In this document: positions 51,251 to 61,360 of the stretch, piece by piece
Layout: each line of letters starts with the position of its first letter
Numbering within the stretch: position 1 is the stretch's first letter
Assembly: GCA_028871475.1 (NCBI GenBank)
Contig: JAGWMZ010000012.1
Span: 1 to 64,000, forward strand
Direction: 5' to 3'
Source of the DNA: Sphingomonadales bacterium
Lineage (GTDB): Bacteria; Pseudomonadota; Alphaproteobacteria; Sphingomonadales; Sphingomonadaceae
Length of the DNA: 64,000 nucleotides
Position numbers and translations under genes: made by a program
Notes under the pieces: model-generated
What the model was told of the DNA's origin: nothing
What the model saw: the letters and a program-made list of their open reading frames with translations, nothing else
Database searches by the model: none

Positions 51251-51742
51251 TCAGTCGACAGGGCGCTCGGCCACGGCATCGGTCTGGGCGACACGATAGG
51301 CCTTGACGCGCTGGGCCAGCGCTTCATCGCTGGTGGCAAGGATCTTGGCGGCCAGAAGCCCGGCATTGACCGCGCCTGCCTCGCCGATCGCCAGCGTGCC
51401 GACGGGAACGCCGGCAGGCATCTGCACGATGGAGAGCAGCGAATCCTGCCCCGACAGCGCCTTCGACTGGATGGGAACGCCCAGCACCGGCAGATGCGTC
51501 ATGCTGGCGACCATGCCGGGCAGATGCGCCGCGCCGCCGGCTGCCGCGATGATGACCTTGAAGCCTTCATCCGCCGCGCCCTTGGCATACTCGACCAGAC
51601 GGTCGGGCGTGCGATGAGCCGAGACGATGCGCACGTCGTGCGGCACGCCCAGTTCGGTCAGGATGTCGGCGGCCTTTTTGATGGTGTGCCAGTCCGACTG
51701 GCTGCCCATCACGATCGATACAGTGGCTCCGGGACGTGTCAT
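51251..51742 (-). CDS. purE: 5-(carboxyamino)imidazole ribonucleotide mutase
   Basis: Moves the carboxyl group of N5-CAIR to C4 to give CAIR in purine synthesis. The core [19 protein letters not shown] and [19 protein letters not shown] contain the substrate-binding serine and active-site histidine, and [14 protein letters not shown] is diagnostic of class I PurE. Length is 163 residues. Three bases separate it from gpmA, and purK follows. Confidence 0.96.
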   Translation of the reverse strand: MTRPGATVSIVMGSQSDWHTIKKAADILTELGVPHDVRIVSAHRTPDRLVEYAKGAADEGFKVIIAAAGGAAHLPGMVASMTHLPVLGVPIQSKALSGQDSLLSIVQMPAGVPVGTLAIGEAGAVNAGLLAAKILATSDEALAQRVKAYRVAQTDAVAERPVD

Positions 51743-51745
51743 GGC

Positions 51746-52432
51746 TCAGCGCTCCGTCAGATAATAGCGTTCGATGGCGTTCAACTCGTCGTCCAGCTCA
51801 AAGATGATCGGCTGGCCGGTGGGGATTTCCAGATGGAGGATGTCTTCGTCGGAAATCTTCGAGAGATGCTTCACCAGCGCGCGCAGCGAATTGCCATGCG
51901 CGGCGACGATCACCGTCTCGCCCTTTTTCAGTTCAGGGGCGATCTGCGCCTCGTAATAGGGCAGCACGCGGGCGATCGTGTCCTTCAGGCTTTCGGTCAT
52001 CGGAATGTCGATGCCAGCATAGCGCGGATCGGTGGAGAGATCGAACTGGCTGCCCTTTTCCTGCACCGGGGGCGGCACGTCGAAGCTGCGGCGCCAGATC
52101 TTCACCTGCTCCTCGCCGTGCAGGGCTGCGGTCTCGGCCTTGTCGAGACCCGTCAGGCCACCATAATGGCGCTCGTTGAGGTGCCAGTCCTTGGTTTCGG
52201 GAATCCACGAAAGGCCCGCAGCGTCGAGCGCCAGATGCAGCGTGCGGATCGCGCGGGTTTGCAGCGAGGTGAAGGCGCGGGTGGGCAGCACGCCCTTGTC
52301 CTTGAGCAGCTCGCCCGCCGCCATTGCCTCGGTTTCGCCCTTGGGGGTCAGGTCCACGTCCCACCAGCCGGTGAAGCGGTTTTCAAGGTTCCACTGGCTC
52401 TGGCCATGGCGGACGAGGATCAGGCGAGGCAT
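51746..52432 (-). CDS. gpmA: 2,3-bisphosphoglycerate-dependent phosphoglycerate mutase
   Basis: Interconverts 3- and 2-phosphoglycerate in glycolysis and gluconeogenesis via a phosphohistidine. The nucleophile is in LVRHGQSQWNLENRFTGW and the second histidine in VAAHGNSLRALVKHL; LNERHYGGLTGLDKAE is typical. Length is 228 residues. It is the first gene of the minus-strand run that continues with purE, purK, folA, ribF, ileS, lspA and the DUF3035 lipoprotein. Confidence 0.95.
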   Translation of the reverse strand: MPRLILVRHGQSQWNLENRFTGWWDVDLTPKGETEAMAAGELLKDKGVLPTRAFTSLQTRAIRTLHLALDAAGLSWIPETKDWHLNERHYGGLTGLDKAETAALHGEEQVKIWRRSFDVPPPVQEKGSQFDLSTDPRYAGIDIPMTESLKDTIARVLPYYEAQIAPELKKGETVIVAAHGNSLRALVKHLSKISDEDILHLEIPTGQPIIFELDDELNAIERYYLTER

Positions 52433-52561
52433 GGGTCGAAGGCTTCCTCTCGTAAGCGGCTTTGATGCTATGCGCCCATGATAGCGGGCGCGGGTTCCAT
52501 CACGGACTTGCGGCCCTAGCGCCTTGCCTGCGGTTTGGAAAGGGCGCGGGGGCGGTTTCGG

Positions 52562-52717
52562 TTATTCCTCGCCGGGGGCAGCGTTGCTGCCGGCAGGGAC
52601 GGGGGCATCCTGGTCGATCGCGCGGGCCTGCGCTTTGCGACGGCGCAAATTCTCGCGCAGTTTGGCGGCAAGGCGTTCTTCGCGGCTGGGTTGCTGGGGC
52701 AGGGGCACGGCGGGCAT
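52562..52717 (-). CDS. small basic protein with LAAKLRENLRRRKAQAR core
   Basis: Short protein of about 51 residues with a strongly basic helix, REERLAAKLRENLRRRKAQ, and a loose C-terminal tail. From memory, similar small proteins are frequent in sphingomonad genomes; no function is known to me. The ATG before PAVPLPQQ was chosen because GGAAAG lies upstream; in-frame ATGs further upstream would add a Pro/Gly-rich stretch. The basic helix suggests nucleic-acid or ribosome contact, which is inference only. Confidence 0.65.
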   Translation of the reverse strand: MPAVPLPQQPSREERLAAKLRENLRRRKAQARAIDQDAPVPAGSNAAPGEE

Positions 52718-52792
52718 CCTTGTTGGCTTTCCAGAGATGGGAGGGCCAGACGGTGGCCCGGGCACGTTTTCCATGAACTGCAAAAGAGGTGC

Positions 52793-52821
52793 TTGACAAG
52801 GGGGCGGCGCCCGGTCATTAG
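52793..52821 (+). promoter_or_regulatory. candidate tRNA-Thr promoter
   Basis: TTGACA at 52793-52798 followed after 17 bases by CATTAG at 52816-52821. The strong -35 and the position 56 bases before the tRNA fit a stable-RNA promoter; the -10 is weak. Confidence 0.45.
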
Positions 52822-52876
52822 CGCGCCCCTGCCCGGCGCCGCTTTTTCAAGGCCCGCCCGGTGCGGTTTGTGGTGT

Positions 52877-52951
<75 letters not shown>

Positions 52952-53052
52952 CAAACCGCGGCAACCCGGCCTACATCTGCGCGAAATGGTTGAACGCACG
53001 GAATTTTCGGGCGTGGCATAATGTTGCGCACACCGCCATCACGGCCATGTGG

Positions 53053-53083
53053 AAAAATGGGCGAGGGCCCCGGCCCCCGCCCG
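53053..53083 (-). terminator. maeB terminator
   Basis: A GC-rich hairpin (GGGCGAGGGCC against GGCCCCCGCCC, one mismatch) followed on the minus strand by ATTTTTCC. It lies just after the malic enzyme stop. The GCGAGGGCC core also resembles the REP-like arms. Confidence 0.75.
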
Positions 53084-53090
53084 ACATGTC

Positions 53091-55382
53091 TCAGCGTCCG
53101 TTCGCCTCGGCGGCGGCCAGCGCCGTCATATTGACGATACCGCGCGTGGTGGTCGAAGGGACCAGCACATGCATCGGCTTGTCCATGCCCAGCAGCATCG
53201 GCCCGACGGCCAGCCCCTTCGACACGGTCGTCAAAAGGGTCAGCGCGATGTTGGCAGCATCGAGCGAGGGCATGATGAGCAGATTGGCCGGCCCTTCCAG
53301 CAGGGAATCGGTGACAGCCTGCTGGCGGATGGCCGGGTTGAGCGCCGCATCGGCATGCATTTCGCCATCGACCTGCAATTCGGGCGCCTTTTCGCGCAGG
53401 ATGGCCAGCGCATCGCGCATTTTCCGCGCGCTGGGCGAGCGTGAGGCGCCAAAGTTCGAATGCGACAGCAGGGCGACGACCGGCGTGATGCCAAAACCGC
53501 GAACCTGTTCCGCCGCCAGCAGGGTCAGCTCGGCGATCTGCGCGGCGGTGGGGTCGATGTTCATATGCGTGTCGGCAAAGAACAGCGTGCCGCCGCGATG
53601 GATGAGGGCGGTCAGCGCGGCGGCGCGCTCCACGCCGGGCGCGCGCGGAATGACTTCGAGCGCAAGGCGGGTTTCGGCCCACCAGTCGCCGGGCGTGCCG
53701 CAGAGCGCGGCATCGACCAGACCTTCCTTGAGCAGCATGGCGGCCGCTGCCGTGGGTTGCTGGCGCAGGCGGCGATGGGCCGCCTCCGGGGTAACGCCCC
53801 GACGAGAGACCAGCCTGCCATAGGCGTCCTGCAGGGCCAGATGCTCGGCGTCATCCTCCATCGGGTCGAACAGGTCGACTTCATTGCCCAGCGTGAAACG
53901 CAGGCCCAGACGCTTGATCGAGGCCTCGACAAGCGCGCGGCGCCCCACCAGCACGGGATGGGCCAGCCCTTCATCCACCACGATCTGTGCCGCGCGCAGC
54001 ACCGTGTCGGCCTCGCCAGCGGCATAGGCCACACGCTTCAGGCTGCGCCGGGCGGCGTTGAACACCGGCATCATGAGCTGGGTGGAGCGATAGGTGAATT
54101 TGGTCAGGCTTTCGCGATAGGCGGCCAGATCCTCGATCGGCTTCAGGGCTACGCCCGTGTCGGCGGCGGCCTTGGCCACGGCCGGGGCGATTTCGAGGAT
54201 CAGACGCGGGTCGAAAGGCGTGGGGATGATGTTGTCGCGGCCAAACAGGCGCGGCTCGCCGCCATAGGCTGCCGTCACCGTCTCGTCAGGCTCGGCGCGG
54301 GCCAGGGCGGCCAGCGCATGGACGGCGGCGACCTTCATCGCCTCGTTGATTTCGGTCGCCTGACAATCGAGCGCGCCCCGGAAAATATAGGGGAAGCAGA
54401 GCAGATTGTTGACCTGGTTGGGAAAATCCGACCTTCCCGTGGCGATGATGGCATCAGGCCGCTGGGCATGCACGATGTCGGGCATGATTTCGGGCATGGG
54501 GTTGGCCATGGCGAAGATCAGCGGATTGGGCGAAAGCTTGGGCAGCCATTCGGGCTTGAACACGCCCGGTGCAGACAGGCCAAGGAAGATGTCGGCCCCC
54601 TCAATGACATCGGCCAGCACGCGTGCATCGGTGTTGCGCGCATAACGGGCCATGTTGGGCAGCATGTCATCGTCGCGCCCGGCATAGACCACGCCCTTGA
54701 TGTCGGTGAGCGTGACGTTCTCTTGCCGCAGGCCCATCGAGACCAGCAGATCGACACAGGCCAGCGCCGCCGCCCCCGCCCCCGAGGTGACGAGCCGCAC
54801 ATCCTGAATGCGCTTGCCCTGCATCAGCAAAGCATTGGTCACCCCCGCCGCGCAGACGATCGCCGTGCCATGCTGGTCGTCATGGAAGACGGGGATCTTC
54901 ATCCGCTTGCGCAGTTCAGCCTCGATCAGGAAGCATTCGGGCGCCTTGATGTCCTCAAGGTTGATGCCGCCAAAGGTCGGCTCCAGCGCGGCGACGGCGT
55001 CGCAGAAGGCCTTGGGGTCGCTGGCGTCGACCTCGATGTCGAAGGCGTCCAATCCGCCGAACTTCTTGAAGAGGACGACCTTGCCTTCCATCACCGGCTT
55101 GGAGGCCAGTGGGCCGATGTTGCCCAGGCCCAGCACGGCGGTGCCATTGGTGATGACGCCGACCAGATTGCCCCGCGCGGTGTAATCGCGCGCCGTGGCG
55201 TTATCGTCTGCGATGGCTTCACAGGCCGCGGCCACGCCCGGCGAATAGGCCAGCGCCAGATCGCGCTGCGTTTCCATACGCTTGGTAGCAAATATGCCCA
55301 GCTTTCCGGGTTGGGGCAGGCGGTGGTAATCGAGGGCGGCCTGGCGGAAATCGTCACTCATGCTCATCGGGGGTGCACTCAT
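53091..55382 (-). CDS. maeB: NADP-dependent malic enzyme with phosphotransacetylase-like domain
   Basis: Decarboxylates malate to pyruvate with NADP reduction, in the cytoplasm. The malic-enzyme half (residues about 1-430) has [36 protein letters not shown] and [14 protein letters not shown]; the dinucleotide fold includes [16 protein letters not shown]. The C-terminal 330 residues are phosphotransacetylase-like, usually regulatory in MaeB. Length is 763 residues from the first ATG; ATGs five and seven codons later are also possible. It supplies NADPH and pyruvate when C4 acids or acetate are used, complementing aceA. Confidence 0.95.
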   Translation of the reverse strand: MSAPPMSMSDDFRQAALDYHRLPQPGKLGIFATKRMETQRDLALAYSPGVAAACEAIADDNATARDYTARGNLVGVITNGTAVLGLGNIGPLASKPVMEGKVVLFKKFGGLDAFDIEVDASDPKAFCDAVAALEPTFGGINLEDIKAPECFLIEAELRKRMKIPVFHDDQHGTAIVCAAGVTNALLMQGKRIQDVRLVTSGAGAAALACVDLLVSMGLRQENVTLTDIKGVVYAGRDDDMLPNMARYARNTDARVLADVIEGADIFLGLSAPGVFKPEWLPKLSPNPLIFAMANPMPEIMPDIVHAQRPDAIIATGRSDFPNQVNNLLCFPYIFRGALDCQATEINEAMKVAAVHALAALARAEPDETVTAAYGGEPRLFGRDNIIPTPFDPRLILEIAPAVAKAAADTGVALKPIEDLAAYRESLTKFTYRSTQLMMPVFNAARRSLKRVAYAAGEADTVLRAAQIVVDEGLAHPVLVGRRALVEASIKRLGLRFTLGNEVDLFDPMEDDAEHLALQDAYGRLVSRRGVTPEAAHRRLRQQPTAAAAMLLKEGLVDAALCGTPGDWWAETRLALEVIPRAPGVERAAALTALIHRGGTLFFADTHMNIDPTAAQIAELTLLAAEQVRGFGITPVVALLSHSNFGASRSPSARKMRDALAILREKAPELQVDGEMHADAALNPAIRQQAVTDSLLEGPANLLIMPSLDAANIALTLLTTVSKGLAVGPMLLGMDKPMHVLVPSTTTRGIVNMTALAAAEANGR

Positions 55383-55494
55383 CTTGCAGCGGGCTTTGCA
55401 AGATGTCTCCAATCGTATTCTGTGACGATTTACCAGCTTTATCCGCAGTGGAAGGCAAAAATCAGGGCATAACGGTTAGGGTGAGCCGCGGCCC

Positions 55495-56049
55495 TTATCG
55501 TGGCGCGTGCGGCTTCACGCCTGACCAGGTCCAGCTGCGAATCTTCCACGCGGCGCCTTCATGCACCAGCACATAGGTCATCTGGCCTTCTTCCATCATC
55601 ATCGCGCCATGGTCCTTGTAGGTGTAGCGCGTGGGGATGATGACATAGGCGGCATCGGCCTCGATCTCGGCGCGGGCGGGGCGGCCGTACTGGATGTGGC
55701 CGTCGCTCTGCCCGGTGGCGGCATAGGCGGCCAGCCAGGCCTTGGGCGCATCGGGCCCGGTCCACAGGTGGGGCGCGAATTCATCGACAATGGTGACATC
55801 GCCCGGGGCAAAGGCGGCAAAGGCCACATCGGTCCGGTTCATGTTGATGCCATCGAGGAACTGGCGGATGGGATGCAGCACCTCTGGGGTGGCGAGCGCC
55901 GGGGCGGCGGGCGCCGGTTTGCCCGCGGCAGGCTTTGCCAGGGCGGGCTTGGCGGCAGGGGCAGGTGCCTTGCCGGCTGTGGGCGCGGCCATGGCCGGGG
56001 CAACCGTCAGCGCGGCGGCCAGCATGCTGGCAAAAACAGGCTTCATCAT
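55495..56049 (-). CDS. secreted NTF2-like (SnoaL/DUF4440-type) protein
   Basis: Exported protein of 184 residues. The signal peptide is MMKPVFASMLAAALTVAPAM, followed by a long Ala/Pro/Lys linker to about residue 60. The folded domain from LHPIRQFLDGINMNRTDVA to the end has the alternating pattern of NTF2-like cone folds, with VTIVDEFAPHLWTGPDAPKA and KIRSWTWSG. Ligand or activity unknown. GGGAG lies seven bases before the ATG. It stands alone between maeB and the metalloprotease gene. Confidence 0.8.
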   Translation of the reverse strand: MMKPVFASMLAAALTVAPAMAAPTAGKAPAPAAKPALAKPAAGKPAPAAPALATPEVLHPIRQFLDGINMNRTDVAFAAFAPGDVTIVDEFAPHLWTGPDAPKAWLAAYAATGQSDGHIQYGRPARAEIEADAAYVIIPTRYTYKDHGAMMMEEGQMTYVLVHEGAAWKIRSWTWSGVKPHAPR

Positions 56050-56143
56050 CGGCAGGCTCCCTATGGCGCCGCCCTTGCGCGGCTCTGTGCGACATGGGGA
56101 GCCTGAACGCCTGCCGGAACCAAAAGTCAACCGGCCGGCTTTG

Positions 56144-58588
56144 TCATTTCCTGTCGAACCAGCCTCCCTCGAACCAGCCGGTATCGCCGCCAATGGGCAT
56201 GCCGGGCGGGATGGCCGGGGCCGGGCGGCCCAGCTTGCCGATTTCGGCGCCCAGCGCGCGCGGGTCTTTCAGCAGGGCGGCAACGGCCATGCTCCACCCG
56301 TCGCCCTTGGCCAGAGCGGCCGTCGCACCGTCAAGCTTCTGGCGCAGTACGGCGGACACATCGATGGGGGTGGCAGGGTCGCTCATCGCGCGGGCCATGC
56401 TGACCAGGGTACGCAGCGCGATACGCTTTTCCACCGCCGTGCCGGTATGGGCAACCGTGCCCGCCATCAGCGTGTCGAGCGTCTCTTCCAGCCCCAATTG
56501 CCCGGCATCGCGTGCCTTCTGGTTGTAGATACGCGTCAGGCGCGCTGGTGCCAGCAGCGTGTCGAGCGTGACCTGCGCTGCCACATCCGTCGCCACCAGC
56601 GGATCGAAGACGGCGGAACCGGCATTGTTGAACACTTCGGTGTCGAACTGCGCGTCATTGCGCCCGTTCACCCCCGAGGAGAGTTCGTTCGACAGGGCTG
56701 TCGGCACCGTCAGCGCCTCGGGCGTCAGCGTGGTCATCAGGGCCGCAAGTGCGGCGCGCTGGTCCTTCGCCTCCACCGGCCTGGGCGCGGGGCGGCCATC
56801 GCCTGACAGGCGATAGGCATAATCCATGCCGCCCACCCATTTGCCGGTGGCGATCACCTCATAGCGGTGGAACAGCCAGACCGGCACGAATTTGCGCCGC
56901 AGGTCCGACAAAGCCTCGCCGGGGCGCAGATTACCCTCGCCGAAATGGCTGATCGCCACGCGGCGCACCGCCATGATGTGGGCCAGCTCCTCGGGCTTGT
57001 CGACGCCATTGTCCCACATGCTGGTCCATGGGTTGGGCTGGTCATCCTCGCGTCCGTCGATGTCGGTGAGGTAGCGCGTGCCCTTGGCCATTTCGGCATC
57101 GGCCAGTGTTTTGGCGGCGGCATCGGCGTCCATGCCCGGCCTGGGCTGGCCATAAAGCCAGGCCACGGTGAACTTGTCCCAGCTGCCGATGCCGCTGGCA
57201 TAGGCGTCGGACAGGTCGATCTGGCCATTCTTCAGCCCCACCTTGGGGCCGGGGTAATCCATCACCGAGGTGCGCCCCTGCGTGCTGGCCGCGAAATTAT
57301 GCACAAAGCCGATCGCATGGCCCACCTCATGCGCGCCAAGCTGGCTGAGGCGAGTGAGCGAGACACGCACCGGATCGTTGGGCCCGCCGCTGTTGTCGGG
57401 CGCGGTGCCGACAAGGCCCTCGAAGATCTGCATGTCCTGCCGCACGCGCAGCGCGCCCAGCACGACATTGCCCTTGATGATCTCACCCGTGCGCGGGTCG
57501 ATGATGCCCCCGCCATAGGACCAGCTGCGCGTCAGCCGGTCATCCCAGTTGACGATGGAATAGCGCGCATCCTGCGGGTCGATGTCAGGGGTCAGCATCT
57601 TGACCTGAAAGGCGTCGATATAGCCTGCCGCGTCGAAGGCATCGTTCCACCATGCCACGCCCTTGGCCAGCGCCGTGCGCAAGGGTTCGGGCGCGGCGGT
57701 ATCGATATAGAAGACGATCGGCTTCTTCACGCGTGAGCGCGCGGCGCTGGGGTCCACCTTGTCCAGTCGGAAATGGTTGGCCAGTTGCAGCGCCACATCC
57801 TGCCCCAGCGGCGTGCCGTAATTATAGACCTGTGTGGCGTGGCTGCCCGAACGGATGTCGAACTGGCGGACCTGAAAACCCGGTGCTGGCAGACGTATCA
57901 GCGAATGGTGGACGGTAAAGCTGATCTGGCGCGGGTCGGTTGCGATGAGGCCCACCTCCTTGCCCGGCGTGTCGGAGGCGAAGGTCTGCACCGCCTCCAT
58001 CTCGATGTTGTCGGGGAAGACTTTCACCGAGGCGGGATCGGCCGCGCTCAGCGCCTCGACCAGATGGAAGCCCTTGCCCTCGCGATTGAGCGTGCCGGCG
58101 AGATTCATCGTGTCGCGGGTGAGGAAAGGGGCAAGGTCGACCACCGTGCCGCCCGGGCCGTTGCTCACGATGTCGAGCATGGCCACGGTGCTGACGGGAA
58201 AGCTGTTGACCGCTCCCTTTGCGGTGGCGGCATCGCCGCTCGCGCGGAAACGCGGGTTTTCATAGATCACTGCCACCTTGCGGCCCAGGCGGCGGAAGGA
58301 GAGCAGTTGCGTTGGCCCCAGCATGCCCCGGTCGATGCGGATGGGGGCTGATCCCATGCCGGTGCGCATGGTGGTGGAATAGAGGAAGCGCCCCATCACG
58401 CCGCCGGCATCGGGGGCGGGCAGGGTGACCAGCACCTTGCCGGTTTCCGCATCGACCTTGACCGGCAGCAGGTCGCCATCCTTCGTGTTCGACACGGTCA
58501 CCGGCTCTGCCATGGTGGCAGAGGAAAGCGCGGTGGCGGCAAGGTAGAAGGGCATGGCAAGGGTGAGGAAACGGCTGGTCAGACGCAT
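56144..58588 (-). CDS. secreted zinc-dependent metalloprotease (DUF5117/DUF4953 type)
   Basis: Large exported protein of 814 residues with a signal peptide (about 1-27, ending near SATMAEP). N-terminal beta-rich domains of the DUF5118/DUF5117 type lead to a metzincin-like catalytic region with HEVGHAIGFVHN: zinc histidines 420, 424 and 430 and catalytic Glu421. A helical C-terminal part of about 300 residues follows. Relatives are found in Bacteroidetes and sphingomonads, and substrates are mostly unknown. It is transcribed alone. An upstream in-frame ATG adds an unlikely 36-residue extension. Confidence 0.88.
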   Translation of the reverse strand: MRLTSRFLTLAMPFYLAATALSSATMAEPVTVSNTKDGDLLPVKVDAETGKVLVTLPAPDAGGVMGRFLYSTTMRTGMGSAPIRIDRGMLGPTQLLSFRRLGRKVAVIYENPRFRASGDAATAKGAVNSFPVSTVAMLDIVSNGPGGTVVDLAPFLTRDTMNLAGTLNREGKGFHLVEALSAADPASVKVFPDNIEMEAVQTFASDTPGKEVGLIATDPRQISFTVHHSLIRLPAPGFQVRQFDIRSGSHATQVYNYGTPLGQDVALQLANHFRLDKVDPSAARSRVKKPIVFYIDTAAPEPLRTALAKGVAWWNDAFDAAGYIDAFQVKMLTPDIDPQDARYSIVNWDDRLTRSWSYGGGIIDPRTGEIIKGNVVLGALRVRQDMQIFEGLVGTAPDNSGGPNDPVRVSLTRLSQLGAHEVGHAIGFVHNFAASTQGRTSVMDYPGPKVGLKNGQIDLSDAYASGIGSWDKFTVAWLYGQPRPGMDADAAAKTLADAEMAKGTRYLTDIDGREDDQPNPWTSMWDNGVDKPEELAHIMAVRRVAISHFGEGNLRPGEALSDLRRKFVPVWLFHRYEVIATGKWVGGMDYAYRLSGDGRPAPRPVEAKDQRAALAALMTTLTPEALTVPTALSNELSSGVNGRNDAQFDTEVFNNAGSAVFDPLVATDVAAQVTLDTLLAPARLTRIYNQKARDAGQLGLEETLDTLMAGTVAHTGTAVEKRIALRTLVSMARAMSDPATPIDVSAVLRQKLDGATAALAKGDGWSMAVAALLKDPRALGAEIGKLGRPAPAIPPGMPIGGDTGWFEGGWFDRK

Positions 58589-58872
58589 GAAGATCCCCGT
58601 TTGATGGCCTGTTTGGCAGGCTGATGGCCCACGCAGACTATCACAAGGATCGCGCCGTATCTTACGAAGATCATTGACGTATGACAGCATCGTCACTGCT
58701 ATCCGGCGTGAAGTGCGGCGGATGTGCAGCTTTTCGCGCCGATGTCTCGCCGTTTTGCGTGCGCCCTTCTCGCATCTGCGAAGTGGGAAGATGCCACGGA
58801 CGGGCGCAAGGGCTTGGCGCGGGCCGGGTGAACGATCTTGCCTGCCGGGCCGCGCGGGCGCATGGGGCGGGG

Positions 58873-59142
58873 ATGGACCTTGATTCCCTGCTGCACAGCA
58901 CCTTTGGCACGACCGACATCGAAACGCTCGACCCGGTGGCGTTCGACGCCGGATTGGAGCGCGCGCTCACCGCTTTCGGGGTTGAAACCGATCAAGGGCG
59001 GCGCTTTGCCCTCTGGGTGCTGCTCCATGCGCTGGGCCATGCGCCTGATCCCGAGGCCGGTTTCAAGGACCCGGTCACCCGCCGTGCCGCGCAGGATTAC
59101 GCCCGCGCCGCCGCGCGGCTTGGAGCGCCAGAGGGACCGTGA
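58873..59142 (+). CDS. small hypothetical protein upstream of the M3 peptidase
   Basis: Protein of 89 residues, MDLDSLLHSTFGTTDIETLD at the start and a helical rest ending RRAAQDYARAAARLG. It has no signal peptide or membrane segment. I do not recognise a named family, although the composition is protein-like and an ATG follows a G-rich stretch. The frame continues upstream to 58681, but that part looks non-coding. A GTG at 58828 is another possible start. The M3 peptidase starts 164 bases downstream. Confidence 0.6.
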   Translation: MDLDSLLHSTFGTTDIETLDPVAFDAGLERALTAFGVETDQGRRFALWVLLHALGHAPDPEAGFKDPVTRRAAQDYARAAARLGAPEGP

Positions 59143-59306
59143 CTTTGGCGTGCGCGCGGATTGCGCGGGCGCCCGGCCCCCACCAGGCCGGAGCGATGAC
59201 CGGCATGGTGCGGCGCTCCATTCTGACGCTTCCAGCCTGACGGATGCTTGGCAGAGCGGCTCTGCCCCCCATATGAAGAGCCGAGAATGACCCGAAGGAT
59301 TGCCCC

Positions 59307-61328
59307 ATGATCAACCCTCTGCTTGCCGCCACCGACCTGCCCGATTACGCCGCGATCCGGCCAGAGCATGTCGTGCCTGCTGTCGAGCAGGCGATTGCCG
59401 ACCATCTGCGTGCGATGGACGGTTGCGCCGCGCGCATCGGTGACCCAACCATGCTGGCGGCCAAGGATGCGGCTGATGCCGAGCTGGCGCGGGTATGGGG
59501 CTTGGTCGGTCATTTGATCATGGTCGCCAATACGCCCGAACTGCGCGCCGCCCATGCGCAGGCGCAGCCTCTGGTCGATGCGCATTACAGCGCGGTCGGG
59601 CAGAATGAGGCGCTGTACAAGGCCCTGGCCGCGATCGACGCTGATGCGCTGACCAGCGGCGAACAGCGGGCCTTGCGTCTGGCGATGAAGGAGTTCGAAC
59701 TCTCGGGCGTGGCGTTGAGCGGCGAGGCGCGCGAGGATTTTGCCCGCAACCGCATCGAGCAGGGCCGCCTCTCCACCGAATTTTCCGATGCCGTGATGGA
59801 TGCGACCGAGGCGTGGAGCCTGCTCATTGAGGATGAGGCGCAATTGGCCGGCATTTCCGCGGCGGATCGCGCCGGCATGGCTGCCGCGGCCAAGGCGGCG
59901 GGCAAGGAAGGCTGGCTGGTGACGCTGCACGCGCCCAGCGTGATGGCCGTACTGCCCCATGCCGAGGAGCGCCAGCTGCGCCGTCAGGTCTATGAGGCCT
60001 ATTCCACGCGTGCTTCCGATCAGGGCCCCGATGCGGGACGTTTCGACAATGGCCCCCGCATGGCCGAATTGCTCGAGCGGCGCGGGCGCGCTGCGCTGGC
60101 GCTGGGCTTCAGCGATCCGGTGGCGGTCTCGCTCTCGACCAAGATGGCGCGTGATGCCGATGAGGTGGAGGCGTTTTTGACCGGCCTCGGGCAGGCCGCC
60201 CGCCCGCGCGCGCAGGCCGATCTGGCCGATCTGGCGGGTTTTGCCGCCAGCGAGCTTGGCATTGACGATCTGCAGGCATGGGACATCAGCTTCGTGTCGG
60301 AAAAGTTGCGGCTGGCGCGCCACGCGCTCGATGCCAATGAGATCCGGCGCTATCTGCCGCTGCCGCGCGTTCTGGATGCGTTGTTCGCGCTGGTGCAGGA
60401 CCTGTTCGGCGTTGAAATCCGTGCTGGCGGAGATGTACCGGTCTGGCATCCGGATGTGCGCTATTTCACCCTACATCGCGCCGGAGTCGATCAGCCGGTG
60501 GCGGCGCTTTATGCCGATTTCTACGCGCGCGAGGGCAAGCGCGGAGGCGCATGGATGGATGTCTGCCGCGTGCGTCAACAGGGCGCGCAGGGGCCGGTGA
60601 CGCCGGTGGCCTATCTCATCACCAATTTCGCGGCGCCTGTGGGCAATGTGCCCGCCACCATCAGCCATGCCGATATGGTGACGCTGTTCCACGAGATGGG
60701 GCACTGCCTGCACCATCTGCTGGGCGAAGTGGATTTGCCCAGCATCGGCGGCATTTCGGGGGTGGAATGGGATGCGGTCGAGCTGCCCAGCCAGTTTCTG
60801 GAAAACTTCGCCTGGGAAAAGGCCACGTTGAAGGCCGCCAGCGCGCATGAGGAGAGCGGCGAACCCCTGCCCGATGAACTGATCGAGCGGATGCTGGGCG
60901 CCAAGCAGTTCCTGGGTGCGATGGCGCTGGTGCGGCAGGTGGAGTTTTCGCTGTTCGATCTGGCCATCCACCGCCATGCCGGTGGTGACAATGCCCCTGA
61001 CCCGATGAGCGTGATCAACGCCGTGCGTGAGCGTTTCGCCGTGGTTCCCTATCCCGCGTGGAACCGTTTCCCGCACAGTTTCAGCCATATTTTCTCGGGC
61101 GGCTATGCGGCGGGCTATTATTCCTACCTCTGGGCCGAGCGGCTGTCGGCCGATGCCTATGCCGCCTTCGAGGAGGCGCCGGCCATGCGCCACGAACTGG
61201 GCGAGAAGTTCCGCAGCGAAGTTCTGGCGCGCGGCGGCACGCGCGATGCGCTGGTCAATTTCGTCGCCTTCCGTGGGCGCGAGCCGGAGAACGAGGCCCT
61301 GCTGGAAAGCTGGGGCGTGGCGGCCTGA
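59307..61328 (+). CDS. M3 family oligopeptidase (Dcp/PrlC-like)
   Basis: Zinc metallopeptidase of the thimet oligopeptidase family, 673 residues, that degrades short peptides, including cleaved signal peptides, in the cytoplasm. The zinc motif is FHEMGHCLH with His462, Glu463 and His466; a third ligand is expected in ISGVEWDAVELPSQFLENF. The C-terminal FSHIFSGGYAAGYYSYLWA is diagnostic. No signal peptide is seen. It may be dipeptidyl carboxypeptidase or oligopeptidase A; the sequence does not settle which. Confidence 0.94.
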   Translation: MINPLLAATDLPDYAAIRPEHVVPAVEQAIADHLRAMDGCAARIGDPTMLAAKDAADAELARVWGLVGHLIMVANTPELRAAHAQAQPLVDAHYSAVGQNEALYKALAAIDADALTSGEQRALRLAMKEFELSGVALSGEAREDFARNRIEQGRLSTEFSDAVMDATEAWSLLIEDEAQLAGISAADRAGMAAAAKAAGKEGWLVTLHAPSVMAVLPHAEERQLRRQVYEAYSTRASDQGPDAGRFDNGPRMAELLERRGRAALALGFSDPVAVSLSTKMARDADEVEAFLTGLGQAARPRAQADLADLAGFAASELGIDDLQAWDISFVSEKLRLARHALDANEIRRYLPLPRVLDALFALVQDLFGVEIRAGGDVPVWHPDVRYFTLHRAGVDQPVAALYADFYAREGKRGGAWMDVCRVRQQGAQGPVTPVAYLITNFAAPVGNVPATISHADMVTLFHEMGHCLHHLLGEVDLPSIGGISGVEWDAVELPSQFLENFAWEKATLKAASAHEESGEPLPDELIERMLGAKQFLGAMALVRQVEFSLFDLAIHRHAGGDNAPDPMSVINAVRERFAVVPYPAWNRFPHSFSHIFSGGYAAGYYSYLWAERLSADAYAAFEEAPAMRHELGEKFRSEVLARGGTRDALVNFVAFRGREPENEALLESWGVAA

Positions 61329-61360
61329 CCGCGCTTCCCGCCCTTCCCACCGGGCAGGTC

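Noticed and set aside
53460..55472. Long open frame on the plus strand opposite the malic enzyme gene
   Set aside because: Shadow of a full-length maeB with all motifs; no signal or domain in the antisense product.
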